Positions 11,843 to 23,644 of a stretch of 64,000 nucleotides of DNA are shown piece by piece. The notes beneath the pieces are model-generated. The model saw only the letters and a list, made by a program, of their open reading frames with translations. It did not search any database and was not told the origin of the DNA. A program made the position numbers and the translations under genes. The DNA is from Histoplasma ohiense (Eukaryota > Ascomycota > Eurotiomycetes > Onygenales > Ajellomycetaceae): positions 2,037,501 to 2,101,500 of the forward strand of contig JAEVHH010000002.1 of assembly GCA_017607445.1 (NCBI GenBank), read 5' to 3'. Position 1 is the stretch's first letter. Each line of letters begins with the position of its first letter.

Positions 11843-14800
11843 ATGTCGAAAAGAGTCGCACAGGCTCAGGGCGGGAAGGATCTCGCAGGGGGTTTCGGGA
11901 ACGAGATGTCTGCGAATCCAACTGATATGCCCAAGCGGGCTACGGCCGCGCAGTTGGCCAGTAGAAAGTGAGTTGTTATCTCCTTATATTAGCCATTTTC
12001 ACCGATCTTGCTTTTCTTTTCTTTTCTTATCTTTTTCGTGAGAGGTTTAAAGTTTATTTTGTTTGAGTTTTTTTTTTTCGTTTGCGTTGGTTGATTGCGT
12101 TGGTTTTTTTTTTTTTTATTTTAATTTTTTTTTTCTTTTTTATTTATTTATTTCATTTGCGCCTTAATGCTGCAAGGTTTCATCGATTCAATCACCAGAG
12201 ACAGCCAGAAGTTATTGGTTGCATCTAGCTTGTGTGTTTCGGAAGCTTCCACCCGGTCAGGACCGACCTGCGAACAGCAAATTTGGCTGGCCTGTTCCGG
12301 TATTTGACCATCTTCATCCCTTGCTCCCAGGTTATGGCACTCCTCCACTCTGCTCTCACCTTGATTTATTTTTTGTTCTGTTGCTGGTTGTACATTTTAA
12401 CTTCTTTGTGATGTGTACACTCACTCCGAAGTGTACACCGAGCGGTTTCTTGGGCGTTTCGCGGGCAGGGTTAATCAACACTTGCCTTTTCGTTCGTACA
12501 TGGTGGGCATGTCTTTCTGGCTTTCAGTCCTAGTGGGCAACCAATCCGCGCACTAGTTGGAGGCTTTGTTGGGGGCCACGAATTTCCACAAGGCATCGTC
12601 GTACTCCTAGCTTGGGCCGAACATTTGGGGAATGCGGAGGAGGTTTATTTACTCATCTTCGCATGATCACCAATGCTCTCTTTAGTCGTGCTTTGTGATT
12701 CTCTAAGACAAATTCCAATAACACATCATGCTAATATCTTTACAGAATCAAACAGGCTCGACAGCGTACTCGCATAGCCTCACCTAACCTTCCATCTTCT
12801 ACATCCCAATCATTTACCAGCCCGTTCAGCACTATTGACCCGAATATCGTTCCTCCTAGCTCCTCGACAGGGACAAACGGCTTCAACTTTGGCCAAGCTC
12901 AGAGCTTCCCCCAGCCGGGTTCGGGCACAGGTACAACCCCGCAGACCTCTTTCTTTGGCGACCAAAATAACTCCGTGCCCAAGTTCTTTGGTAGCCAGGC
13001 AGGTTCTGCACCGTCTTCGTTCAGCTTCACTCCATCAACGACTCAGGAAATAAAGAATCCCTTCGCTGATATGCCCTCTGGGTTTGGTCAGAGCCAGTCT
13101 TCAACGGGAGTCTTCCAGGGTTTCCAGGGTAAAACCTTCAATATTCCGGGGACTACAAGCCAAGGTGACCAGAATGAAGCTGGTCAGCAAGCGCCATCTG
13201 CTGGGATCTTTGGCGCCTCTCAGCCGCCACAGCAGACCCTTTTCGCATTTGGAGGCAGTTCTGCGCCTGCAAGTTCTTCACTCTTTTCGGCTACACCTCC
13301 CGCTTCCACGCCACCAATAACATCCGCCCCTCTTTTCAGCCAGTCGACTGCGAGTAACATTTTTGCGCCATCAACGCCATCCACAAATATGTTTGGCTCT
13401 AGTCCTCAAACTAATAAACCAAGTGACGAGATGCAAATGTCACCCCCTGGCAAAACTGACAGTATCAATGAAAATAAGGCCAGCCAATTCTTTGCTTCTG
13501 GCGTTTCGCAGCCATCATTCACTTCCTCAGCGACCCAGCGGTCTCCCTTTGGGACACCCGCTCCCCCATCTACTTCCCAACCATTTTCTTCTCCTATTTT
13601 CAACACGACTCCATCTGGTGGAAGCATGCTCTTTGGAACCATGAAAAAACCCGATGAGACTTCCCAACCCGCCACATCGTCGATTACTCAACCGTCTCCA
13701 AAATTTTCGTTTACGCCTTCTATTATGTCCGGTAGCTCGATATTCAGTCAGCCCAGCAAACCTGGTAACGACACACCAAACACAGTAACGGCGACTGTTT
13801 CAACGCCGTCGTTTTCCACTTCTTTCTCGGCTCCCGCGCCTGCTCCTTTCAGCCTTTTCGGCACCTCCTCGCAGCCGAATGAGTTGCCAGCACCATCTAC
13901 AACCGAAGATAGACCGTCGTCGGCTAAATCTCCCTCCGCGGAGCCTACCAAACCTACCACTGTTACTGGGACTTCAGTTTTTGGTCACATCGCGAAGCCC
14001 ACGGAACAGCCCCCTGCAATCTCTGCATCTGCAGCAGAAGATGAGAAATCTTCAGCAGAAGCTCCATCACCGGCACAACCCGCCACTCCATCTACCACTC
14101 CTTTTCCGTCTACACCTAGCGGCGGTGGTTCATTATTTGGCCGCACTAACAAACCCGGCGAAACCAGCCAACCCTCATCGATTTTCAACACTCCAGCTAC
14201 TAGCACGACTCCCAGTGGCCCCGTCTTCTCATTTACCCCCTCATCGACTAATGTCTTCCAGACTCCATCGAAAATCCCTTCGGCCATTTCCAATGAAGTG
14301 AAAACAAAGGAAAGCGGCCCGTTTCAAACAAAGGCCACGGGTGACACGGCACCAAGCAGTACCAGCAAGCTGTTTACGTCTTTGTCTCAAAGCCAACAAC
14401 CATCCAGTAATTCGTTTGGATTCACTCCAGCATCGTCTCCATTTAAAAGCACAGTTGTCCCGGAAAAGACTCCATCAACCCCTCATGCGATTTCCGCTTC
14501 CCTTCCTGGAAAATCCACTCCAACCACGACTCCAAAATCTTCCTTTGCTGGAATTTCGAATGGTGAAGGCGGACTCTCCAAGTCTACTGACACACCTCCA
14601 GCGAAAGTAGAGTCGGTTATGAAGAGGAAAGAATCTTTGACTTCTAAATCCCGACTCGCTTCATACGGCCCACCAGCGATCCCACAAGAACTCAACAATG
14701 ATGAACGGGCAGCATTCGACACCGAATGGCGGTTGAACGCACTGAATACTTCTTTCCAGAGACGTGTCGCAGAGGCGGATCCCAAGTCTGACGATATTGA

Positions 14801-16436
14801 AGTCTTGGTAGAATTCTACGTAAAAGTACGGGAAAATATCGGCGTCCCGACGGGATTAGCTATGCTTCACAAATCAGGAAAGAAGCAGAAAGAAGTTGAA
14901 GAAGATGGATGCGTTGTGGAAGATTCCTCACGGAATAAACGGGCTAAGGGTCGCCTCCCAGAAACGAACACCACGTCGTTATTTTCATCACCCGCTGCTG
15001 TAGATGCCAGCAACTCTTCTGGCGATAAATCTGCGAGTGCAAGTGTAAATTTTTCTTCAACTGCTTCTTCCTTCGGAAAACGCAGGATGACTGACGTTGA
15101 AGACGAGAGTAGCAGCCGTGGCGAACTTGGAAATAGCAATGGCAAAAGACTCAAACCCATTGGTGATTCAGCCACCAGTGCAAGTCCACTTCAAAAATCC
15201 AGTACTGACACGGAGCAGAAAAAGAGGAAGAGTGACAGTGAAGGTACTGGTTCTGGTTCCGGTATAAGTGCAGCATCCGATACAGTGACGATGTTTGCCA
15301 CGTCATTCGTGTCCCAATCAAACAGAGCAAAGAGTCCTGTGGGGTTCACAGCTCCGTTTTCATCTCTCTCCTCAACGAAGAACGGTACTGAGGATCCCGG
15401 TACTGTATCTCTTTCATCGCAGGGCTCAGAGAGCGAAAACGACACTGAAAGTAATGATTCAGCAGAGGAAGATGGTGGAGAAGGCGAAGGGGAAGGAGAA
15501 TCTGAGACTTCTCTGACACCACCGGCTACGAGCAATGGTGGGCGCAGTCTATTTGACAGGGTAGAGCTAGATCAGAGTGGCAAGCCAGTACGTCAGGAGG
15601 TACCGGAAATAGAGACAGTCGCGACGCCAAGCTCCGGAGAGAAAGATTCGAACTCGAACGTTTCATCATTATTCGCTGGGTCTAAATTTGCTTCGTCATT
15701 CAATTCACCAGGATCCATCGGTACCCCACAATTCTCAAATGGATTCGATTTCAGATCCCCTGGATCTCTATCTCCAATAAATCCTAGCCCAGGAGGAGCT
15801 TCAGATGCGAAATCGCCACCGGCCATATCTGCCAGTAGCACAAGTACATCGGCACCCACCACTTCGGCCATTCCCACTACCACCTCCTCCCTCTTCCCAA
15901 AGGCCACTAGCTCCCTCCTTCCCAACGGCAGCGCTCAACTCTCCCCCTTCCCTTTGTCATCTGTCACATCCGCCGACGTCAGCCGTGCCACAACCCCTAA
16001 CCTCTCCGAAGCCGGAGCCGATGAACCCGAAGAAGCCGCCGAGGACCTCCCGCAAGTCAACCTGCTCCGCGGCGGTACAGGGGAAGAGGACGAAGACGAA
16101 GTCTTCGAAACCCGAGTCAAAGCCCTGAAGTTGGGTGTGGACCCTGCGTCTGAGGATCCAAAGCCAAAACTGCAATGGATACTGCAAGGGGTGGGGCTGT
16201 TGCGGATCCTGAAGCACAAGACAACGGGGCGAGCGCGTATTTTGGTACGGGCGGATCCGAGTGGGAGGGTTCTGCTTAATGCCAATCTTGTCGCGGCGGT
16301 TAGTTATAAGAGTACTGGTAGCGCTGTGCAGTTTCTGGTACCGCAGGAGCCGAAGCCCGAGCAATGGATTGCGAGGGTTAAGAAGGAGGAGATTGCGGTG
16401 GAGCTTGCTGGGGTTATGGAGAAGAATAAAAAGTGA
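11843..16436 (+). CDS. nup2: FG-repeat nucleoporin with C-terminal Ran-binding domain (Nup2/Nup50 family)
   Basis: Mobile nucleoporin of the nuclear basket that helps recycle importin-alpha with Ran. Two exons, 11843-11967 and 12746-16436, give 1271 aa. The donor (AA|GTGAGT) and acceptor (TTACAG) are good, but the intron is unusually long at 778 bases. The start is MSKRVAQAQGGKD, like the basic N-terminal importin-alpha-binding motif of Nup50/Nup2. A long Ser/Thr/Pro-rich region with scattered FG motifs (SLFG, FGSS, FGTS, FSFTPS) spans about 60-600. A short helical segment (LNNDERAAFDTEWRLNAL, near 650) is followed by a second low-complexity, acidic region. The last about 125 residues form the RanBD: EVFETRVKALKL, WILQGVGLLRILKHKTTGRA, RVLLNANL, EQWIARVK. 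In Aspergillus, Nup2 moves to chromatin at mitosis; whether that happens here is unknown. Confidence 0.9.
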
Positions 16437-17713
16437 GTGAGTTGGATGCGAATAGGATCGGCCCTATGCTTAGGCCTTGGTTTGATATTTTAGAGGGTCA
16501 ACAGGTTGGATTATTCAGTTACACAAGATTCATACTTTTACTAGGGTTAGAAGCGAAACGAGAAAGAAGATATGGTTTGGTATGGTATGATGGGTGAGCA
16601 CAGAATACAGAATGAATATGATGTGGGGCGGGTGGTTGAGCTTTGATTTGCCCTTGTTCTGTTCTGGTATTTGCATGTTTGGATGTTCTTTTTCTCTCAT
16701 TTTTACTTATTCATTTACACTTTTCAAAGTCTCTCAAAACACACACTGGCGTTATGAGTTCTTGTCATCTTTTCTGTTTTCTATCATATTTTCTATCATA
16801 TTTTTGTTACATCTTGTTTGGTGTTTTATTCATCCACTTTCTCTGCGAGGTGTTTTTTTTTATCCCATTACTTCTCTCTGCTTCTTTATTTGTTTATTTT
16901 ATTTTATTCTTTTTTTTTTTGTAAAACTTACATTTTGTTCCTCATTTTGTTTCTTAATTTATCATTTTTCATCCTTTTCCTGTTCAGTTTTGCCATGTCG
17001 AATATCTACTTTATTCTTGCTTTCTTCTCTTATGTATTCCTTTTCACCTTCACCTTACCACCATTAAGCAATCTTGAACGCAAGGCAGGCAGGTTTCACC
17101 ATTTTACATTTTTCTACCCTTTATTTTATTTACGACTTGGCTCAGCGCCAAAGGAACGAAGGAAAAGAAGAGAGGGAACATGAAATTAATGTTCTTAACA
17201 ATAATGCCATTTTCAATTTTTTAATTTTTTTCTTTCGCCCCTTTCCTCCTTGTTATTTTTGCCCAATTATTTCTTTAATATATCTTTTCTCTTGCTGCTT
17301 TCATTCCGGTTGTTACGGTTTCTTGTACATGTACATACATACATACATGTATGTATATGCCCTATCTTCTATCCCTTTCCCTGCCTGGTTTCCTCAGCTT
17401 GTGCAGCCTCCAGCACGTACAAACAAATCATATTGAACCTATTGAAACACATACATACATACATACATACATATATGAAGAGGCCACTCTCACTCCCTCT
17501 CGCTCTCTAATAAGGAACATGTGATGGCTGCAAGCTGCCAGCTATCGATTGCCTGTTTATTATACTTTTTTTTTTCGTTCTAAGATACATCATTAAAAAA
17601 AAAAAATTTGGCCCGAGAAAGAAAAAAAAAAAAAAAAACTCCACACTTCCCTCGTTAGCCACTACAAACGATCCACCATCCCGCGCCATAGATATCTAAT
17701 TCCACCTGAAAGT
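16437..17713. other. T-rich spacer between convergent genes nup2 and rpl31
   Basis: This spacer holds the 3' ends of two convergent genes. It is strongly T-rich and contains (CATA)n microsatellites at about 17332-17348 and 17453-17474. The first lies beside a TACATGTACATACAT quasi-palindrome at about 17323-17350. The many small hydrophobic ORFs are by-products of T-richness. No gene is supported. Confidence 0.5.
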
Positions 17714-18811
17714 CTAAGCATCGTCATTGACGGATGTCTGCAGACCCTTTGGTTCCTTGACATTGACAGCTTGCACGAAAGAGTACAGCTTCTCCTTGGC
17801 GCCCTCCTCGTCATTACGCTTGCGGCTGATACGCACACGGAGGCGGAATGGGACGCCCTTGATTCCGGATTCCCAGACCTTCTTGTTCAGTTGGGGATCG
17901 AGACGGACGTCTTTGGTGCCCTGTTGGTGGAGCGGGAAATGGAGGGGTCGATGACCGCGCCCCCCCCCCCAAAAAAAAAGGTTAGTTTGTGTTTTCGATT
18001 GATTCTTTTTGTTTCTTTTGTATTTCCTTTGGTAGGTAGATGGAACGAAAAACAGTGGAAGGGGGTAAGTAACTTAAGTTAACGTACCATAGCCTGCTCA
18101 GCAAAGGCGCGGATTTCCTTGATAGCTCTGGGCGCCCGCTTTTTGAAGGAGACACCATGGACCTACATATCACGAAGGAAAAAAAGAGGTAAAAATCAGT
18201 CTTCCGTCCGAAATGCCCAATTGCTTTCTTTCTTTCTTTCATTCTTTTTTTTTTTTCTTTTTTTCTCTTGTTTCTGCAGGTGGGGCCATAGAAAGTGGAC
18301 TTCATAAAACCAATTCGCGCTCTTAATTTTTTTTTCCCCCTTTGTTTGTGTTTTTAGAACTTCCTGCTCTTTTTGCTTGTGTTGATCTTCTAAAGACCCC
18401 ATTGTGCATCATGTATGTGTTGTGTGTCGTCTCGTATCGTCGGTTTGTACGCTGGCTGTGTAGACCCTCCTAACCGAACCGACCCGACCCGACCACAACA
18501 CATATCCGCATTATTATTCCATCTGTTGTTTATTTCATTTTTCGCGGTTTCATTTAGTCCGTCCTTTCTTTCCATATTTCCCGTTCCCAGATCAAGCATG
18601 GGAACAAAAGAAGAATGCGATAATTGATATGGCTAAAACATGCCGGATGATGTGCATTTCCTTTCACTCATATCGCTCTTCTTCTCCTCCTCCTTCAAGG
18701 GGATGTTAAATTGGTGGCACATACTCTTTTGTGGAGATGGATGGTGTACTCGCGCGACACGACGTCGGCGATGGCCGAGCGGCTCTTCTTTCCAGTTTTG
18801 GCGGAAGACAT
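17714..18811 (-). CDS. rpl31: 60S ribosomal protein L31 (eL31)
   Basis: Cytosolic large-subunit ribosomal protein located near the peptide exit tunnel. Three coding exons in transcription order, 18811-18725, 18162-18088 and 17920-17714, give 122 aa, the usual size for eL31. The protein begins MSSAKTGKKSRSAIADVVS and contains HLHKR, VHGVSFKKRAPRAIKEIR, KDVRLDPQLNKKVWESGIKG, PFRLRVRISRKRNDEEGAK and SFVQAVNVKEPKGLQ, all highly conserved. Splice sites keep frame: AGA|GTATGT to TAG|GTC, and ATG|GTACGT to CAG|GGC. Intron 1 is 562 bases, intron 2 is 167 bases and contains a C run at about 17959-17969. A further intron is likely in the 5' leader: donor GCA|GTAAGT near 18906 and acceptor ATAG just before the ATG. 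Long leader-proximal introns are common in fungal ribosomal protein genes. Confidence 0.95.
18163..18724 (-). other. long first coding intron of rpl31
   Basis: 562-base intron bounded by GTATGT and ATATGTAG. It has T-rich blocks and a short CCGAC tandem (about 18475-18497). I see no snoRNA C/D or H/ACA motif pair that I can support, but an intronic small RNA cannot be excluded by eye. Confidence 0.7.
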
Positions 18812-19319
18812 GGCCTATGTAAAGGACAAGAAATATGATGGGTTAGTCATGGACATTGTTCTCTTTTCAATATAAAAAGCGGGTTGTTGTGTTTAATAGA
18901 CTTACTGCGAGGGACGGCAGAGATTTGGCGTTGTATGGTGTTTGTCGTTCTCGGAGTCGGTAGAATGTGATGAGGTTTTGGGAAATACCTGGTGGTTTGT
19001 GGCTCGCTTAGCCATCCAAATCCGGTAAGGACCATCAAACATCACGTGATGGAATTCAAATTATTACTTCCTTCCTGTTTGGGAAAAAAATATACAAAAT
19101 ATAGCAGGCAACTGCAGCCCATAATTCATGTGCATCCTTTGTCATCTTCCAGTTATACAATACAGTTTGCTATGCTTCATCCGTGCGCTCAAGAAGTGTG
19201 GATAACTCCTTTGCCTAAGCTGTATTATTATAGAGGCACTGATGGATCAACGTCTTGCACGGTCCCTTCATACTCGTATATTCAATTTAAACAGATACTT
19301 GATTCGTCGAATAGTACTA
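18812..19319. promoter_or_regulatory. rpl31 promoter/leader and nitrilase 3' region
   Basis: Both flanking genes are on the minus strand. The part near 18812-18906 is likely a leader intron of rpl31, and the part beyond 18906 should hold its promoter. No conserved RP-gene box was identified with confidence, and no ORF is supported. Confidence 0.4.
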
Positions 19320-20357
19320 TCATTCCTCGAACTTGATATTTCCCTGACTAACATCAGGATACACGTCAAACCGCCGCTGCTCATAAATCGGAATTCCCTT
19401 CCTAATCTCCTCAATCACCTTGGGCTCTAGATCGGCATATACAATCTCCTCGCCCTCCCCAGCCTCCGCCAAAACTTCCGCCCGGGGATTCGCAACCAAG
19501 CTATGGCCCCATGCATGGTAAGTGGCGTTCATATCCCTAGCTGGACTGCACAGACCAACGTAGACTTGATTATCCATCGCCCGCGCCCGTCCAAGCAGTG
19601 ACCAGTGCAAAGGGCCTGTGGTCAGGTTGAACGCGCCAGGGTATACCAGTAGGAAGGCGCCCTTGCGCGCCGCAATCATCGCTGATTCCGGGAAGCGCAT
19701 GTCATAGCATATAGCCAGACCAACTTTCCCATACTCCGGCAAATCAACGACGGTAATCTTATTCCCCGCCGTCAGTACTTCACTCTCCTTGAAAGTGATT
19801 TTGCCCGGGATGTCGATGTCGAACAGATGTGTTTTGCGGTGGGTGGCAATCAGAGCGCCTGTTGGGGAGAAGACGAGGGAGGTGTTGTAATATCTATTGC
19901 TTTCTGGGACGAATTCGGGAATGCTGCCGCCGATTATATATGCCTTTGCTTCGGAGGCTAGGGTGGATAGGGCGTGGAAGGAAGGAGATTGCTCCTTTGA
20001 GGGTGGGGAAGGGAGAAGCGCCTCGGCGTACTTGGGGAAGTACTGGGTGCCGTAGGGGGAGTTGAAGCATTCCGGTAGGACGATAAGAGACGCGCCGGCC
20101 TTTGCTGCTTCAAGGACTTTGTTGCGTGCATGTGAGAGGTTGAGGGCCTTGTCCGCGCCTGTGTTATAATTTTTGATATTAGATATTAGATAACATCTAA
20201 TCTTCATATATATAAATAGATATCCATCCGTCGCGGTTTGCCAGGATCGGAGGGGTCTTGGGGTAAATTGTAGGTGATGTCATGCGTTTATCTGGACCGT
20301 ACCTGAGGCTAATTGCACCAGCGCAAGTTTCAACGGCTTCTTGAGAAGAGTAGCCAT
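19320..20357 (-). CDS. omega-amidase / Nit2-type nitrilase superfamily hydrolase
   Basis: Carbon-nitrogen hydrolase of the Nit2 (yeast Nit3) branch, which deaminates alpha-ketoglutaramate and deaminated glutathione as metabolite repair. Exons are 20357-20303 and 20158-19320, 297 aa, the normal length. The catalytic triad is visible: Glu48 in LPECFNSPYG, Lys127 in HRKTHLFDIDIPG and Cys169 in AICYDMRFPE. Supporting Nit2-specific phrases include GGSIPE, FNTTTGP-like FNLTTGPLHW, RARAMDNQVYV and WGHS. The donor is TCAG|GTACGG and the acceptor AACACAG|GC, giving a 144-base intron. The start ATG at 20357 gives MATLLKKPLKLALVQLASG, the expected N-terminal strand. Expected in cytosol and/or mitochondria; there is no strong targeting signal. 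Confidence 0.92.
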
Positions 20358-20986
20358 GATCTCTGTCTGGTAGGATATGGTGGCGGCGTATATTAATTTT
20401 TGAAGCAGCGATAAATTACCGATAATTACTGAGCATTTTGTACTGTACATAACACTTTCCCAAAAAGTTGAACTTTCGGCTTGCGGGGCTTTTTGCCGCA
20501 ATAGCTTGTTAAGCTCGGCATTAGTTAAGCGATCAGACCCCATCATCGCGCTTGTTCAACGTGTCTACTTTAACTAAGGGATAGAGGAAATACAATAAGA
20601 AATCTCTTCAGAATGCACTTGTATATTAGAAAATGGTCTCTCGATCTTTTGTGGTATTTTGTCCTCCGGCTAACATCCTTTCAAGGTCCCTGATTGACCC
20701 AGCCGCACATACTGTTCGCCCTGGCTTGGTGATAAGTGATCCGGCAGGGCACACACAATAAGCGTACCTTTCGCGCTAATGATTTCATGAGTTTCCATTC
20801 GTTTGCAAGATATTGCTCGTCTACATCATATATTGGCCAAAACAAAGGTAAAGAAACTAATTGTGAGGAGATGTCTCTGCACGGCTCCTGCACATCCCTA
20901 TTGTCTGATATGGCAGCATTTCTCAGCCAAATGGTATCTTGTATCCAAGGGTGTAACCAAATACCCAACGGGGTACAGAATTTCGT
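20358..20986. promoter_or_regulatory. promoter region of the nitrilase gene
   Basis: This 0.63-kb spacer between two minus-strand genes should contain the nitrilase promoter and the 3' end of the glycosyltransferase gene. I see no recognisable ORF, repeat or clear core element. If the glycosyltransferase has a further 3' exon it would lie in the part just below 20987. Confidence 0.4.
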
Positions 20987-22192
20987 TCAAATACGCGGCC
21001 CGCAAATATTCTGCATAGAGGAAGTTTGTATATTAGCTTTAAGTCCGCAGGAATGTATCACAGATGGGAGCTCCACCTTTCTTCTTTCCCGGAAATCTTC
21101 GTAGAGGGAAAGCCAGATATCTCGGCCACGGCAATCTTCTTCCCCAGTTAGCCCAATAGAACAATTCGGCATTCTCCTATCCGTATTCGTCTTGGATGCC
21201 TTTCTCCAAGGTTTCGGATAAGGCCAATCGGAGAAATGGATAATCTTGGCTTCTGCAAAAACTTTCTGTGGGTCCCATACTTCGTTGTCTGAACCCAAAT
21301 ACCTTGAGTGGTTGTCCCCACGAAACTCCCCGGAAATCAGGAAGTACGGTCGATGTGGTAAAATCAAACAGTGATTCTGATAGAGACGGTTCATCAGTTC
21401 CATGTCGTACTCTTTCAGGTCCTTCTCACTTATCGCGTTGATAATGCGCGAAAATTGAAATTCGGACGGTTCGAGTACAACAAGTCCTGATGTGAGGAAG
21501 TTGTCTTCTGGTTGCAGCCAGTATGCTCTTGGCATGGCTACTGGGGCGCTGGGAAGCAGAAACAACTCATCCATTGACTGTACGAGAATATGTATCAGTA
21601 AAAGACAAAATCATTAGATCCATTACCTAGTCACTCAAAATATGCGTACTTGAAGTATCGTGGAATCCGAATCAAAAATTAATATACGCTCATACTCTGT
21701 TAGGTTGAAGGCAAGCAGCTTTGTGAAGCTGTCCCCCCATGTTACATCTGGCGATGCCTGAAGAGGTGATGTCGGCTTCAACTTAACATTGTACTCGTCT
21801 CGCGCTTTCACTAACATCCTTTCTATTGCTCTTCGCTTTGTGGTATTCGCTGGCCACCGATTGGGGTACATCAAGATTCTGTCTGGTTTTGCCTGAAGTC
21901 GTTGCAGTGTCTCGAAAATCATCAGAGAGTTGCAGAGATACACCGGATCAGTCGCGTATTGTGCATAAGCAAACCGTGACCATTCCACCTCTTGACTGTT
22001 ATCTATCACCACTGGAGCGGATGGCTGTGGAAGAGGCAGCAGGTATACCCAGAGTAATTGGCAGGCAGCGACGACGAAGAAGATAATCAAGATATCACGT
22101 ACAAACCTGGGTCGAAGAAGGACTCTCGATGCAAACCGGGGCTTCCAAGAACTAGAACATATGTTATTTCCAAGCTGACTATATAACTGCAT
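20987..22192 (-). CDS. GT8-type N-acetylglucosaminyltransferase (Gnt1-like), type II membrane protein
   Basis: Golgi glycosyltransferase, probably adding N-acetylglucosamine to mannan side chains as yeast Gnt1 does. Exons are 22192-21650 and 21577-20987, 377 aa as called. A single signal anchor is at about 33-54 (DILIIFFVVAACQLLWVYLL), placing the catalytic domain in the lumen. The nucleotide-sugar metal motif DSD is in FDSDSTILQ (near 177), with DELFLLPSAPVAMPRAYW right after the intron. Lower down come FLTSGLVVLEPS, MELMNRLY, KIIHFSDWPYPKPW and GRDIWLSLYEDFRERR, all typical of this family. The 72-base intron has good borders (CAA|GTACGC, GTACAG). The final 26 residues after RERRK do not look conserved, so the true end may differ, perhaps through one more splice near AAAG|GTGGAG. 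Confidence 0.82.
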
Positions 22193-23086
22193 GTTGGTGA
22201 TGGGAAAAGAAATCTAAAGTGACATCCTCAAGAAGGGTTCAGCCTTGGACATGAGGGTTTTTGACAAGCTTGAATACATGATCGAAGGGTGGGAGCAAAG
22301 TCCAAAGAACAGTGTGGCCGCAAAGCATCCCTGTGTGGGTATTCTCTCTTGGCTACTGATAACCAACAGAAATACTAGTACATAGTTGGGGGTTTTTGGC
22401 CTGGATATGAGCTTATTTCAGGAGCAACCATGGAGCGAACCAAAACCCTTCAAAAATAGGCGGGCGATCCGCTGATTGATCCATGGTTCGTACGGTTCAG
22501 CAAGAAGCGGCCACGCTGTTTTTTTTTTTTTTTTTCCAAGATGAAGAGAAAATAAGGTTAAACATTTTGAGAAAGTTTATGAGGCTTCCTCCAGATTAAA
22601 AAATAACTGGCAAACCCGCAAACCGCAAATTCTGGAAAGGAATGCTTCATCACGGGGTGGTGTTGATGATAACATTGGGTTCCAATGTTGGTATGGAAGC
22701 CTTAAGCAGCCAGCCCAAAGCTTCAGTCTGATCGTATCGTAGGATGGTAAGACGGATGTTTGTATGTTGAACATCAACAGTCAAGAGTGCAGGTCAGATT
22801 TTTTTTGGAAAAGTTGCCATTTGTCCGTGTCTGGAGTCCAATGCAACTTAAAAATCAGGTCTATCTGCGAAGCTGACCTATACATCATATTTTCCAAGAA
22901 CACAGAGAAGAGTACTCTGTAGAAATAGAAGACGGCGATTATTCCTATACTGTGGTTGGCAATATTCTGACAACACTCCTGGAAATTAAATGAGAGGGGA
23001 ATGAACATTTACATAAATTGGTACAGTACATACATGGTTTGGAGCTCTTAGGCTCTTCTGCTTCGACAGCTCACCCTTGGCGGCGG
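22193..23086. other. spacer upstream of the glycosyltransferase gene
   Basis: Contains the presumed promoter of the minus-strand glycosyltransferase gene and a T run at about 22519-22536. No gene or clear regulatory element was recognised up to the SINE-like insertion. Confidence 0.4.
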
Positions 23087-23099
23087 GGAATATAGTCGC
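23087..23099. repeat. target-site duplication, copy 1
   Basis: The 13 bases GGAATATAGTCGC here are repeated exactly at 23632-23644, on either side of the SINE-like element. This is the signature of target-primed insertion. Confidence 0.85.
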
Positions 23100-23631
23100 T
23101 GTTGTTGTTGTTGTTGTTGTTGTTCTTCATATTTTTTCTAAGGCCATATGCAGTCTGAGACTATGACAGCCTTCACCTCACTAGCCTACTCTTATGTTCG
23201 GCTACTCTCTAGTTACATTTCTCTATTCATAACTGAGTCATCCTTGATGGAGAGACTTCACTATACCATTCTGGATCTAGCCCTCAAGGGGGGCCTTGCC
23301 CCACAATTGCTCACGCAATACTAAGCAGTCCCTTGTCACTTGGACTAGACATGTAAGAATCACAACACCTTAGGATCCCACACTATACTGAATCCATCTA
23401 GACTATATACATAGTGTTGAACATTGCTCCACCCTGCAGTGGCAGTTACCAATAGAAATGAGATAAGAAAGGGTACCCCTAATATCCACCAAGATGTGAT
23501 AATATCCTTTTGGAGAAGGTGGGATTCGAATCCACTACCTTCTTGTCTCAGCAGTGGTGGCCCCAACACCAAGTGCCTACTTGAGAAAGCATTCCATGAA
23601 CAGCGCTTACCACTACGCCATCCACCCCCCC
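23100..23631 (-). mobile_element. SINE-like retroelement, apparently full length
   Basis: Read on the minus strand, the element starts at 23631 with a G run, then GTGGATGGCGTAGTGGTAAGC. A Pol III A box (TGGCGTAGTGGT) lies at 23620-23609 and a B box (GGATTCGAATCC) at 23533-23522, one base off the consensus GGTTCGANTCC. The body runs about 400 bases and ends in an (AAC)n tail, seen on the plus strand as (GTT)8 at 23101-23124. Perfect 13-bp direct repeats flank it. There is no ORF of its own. This matches a tRNA-related SINE mobilised by a LINE in trans. The 532-bp size is within the range of fungal SINEs. The head does not fold as a functional tRNA because the acceptor stem halves do not pair. 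Confidence 0.85.
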
Positions 23632-23644
23632 GGAATATAGTCGC
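23632..23644. repeat. target-site duplication, copy 2
   Basis: Second exact copy of GGAATATAGTCGC, abutting the 5' (G-rich) end of the SINE-like element. Confidence 0.85.

Noticed and set aside
23522..23631. Possible tRNA gene with internal promoter boxes
   Set aside because: The acceptor stem halves do not pair, the T stem has a mismatch at its closing pair, and the region sits at the head of a larger unit with target-site duplication. It is a SINE head, not a working tRNA.
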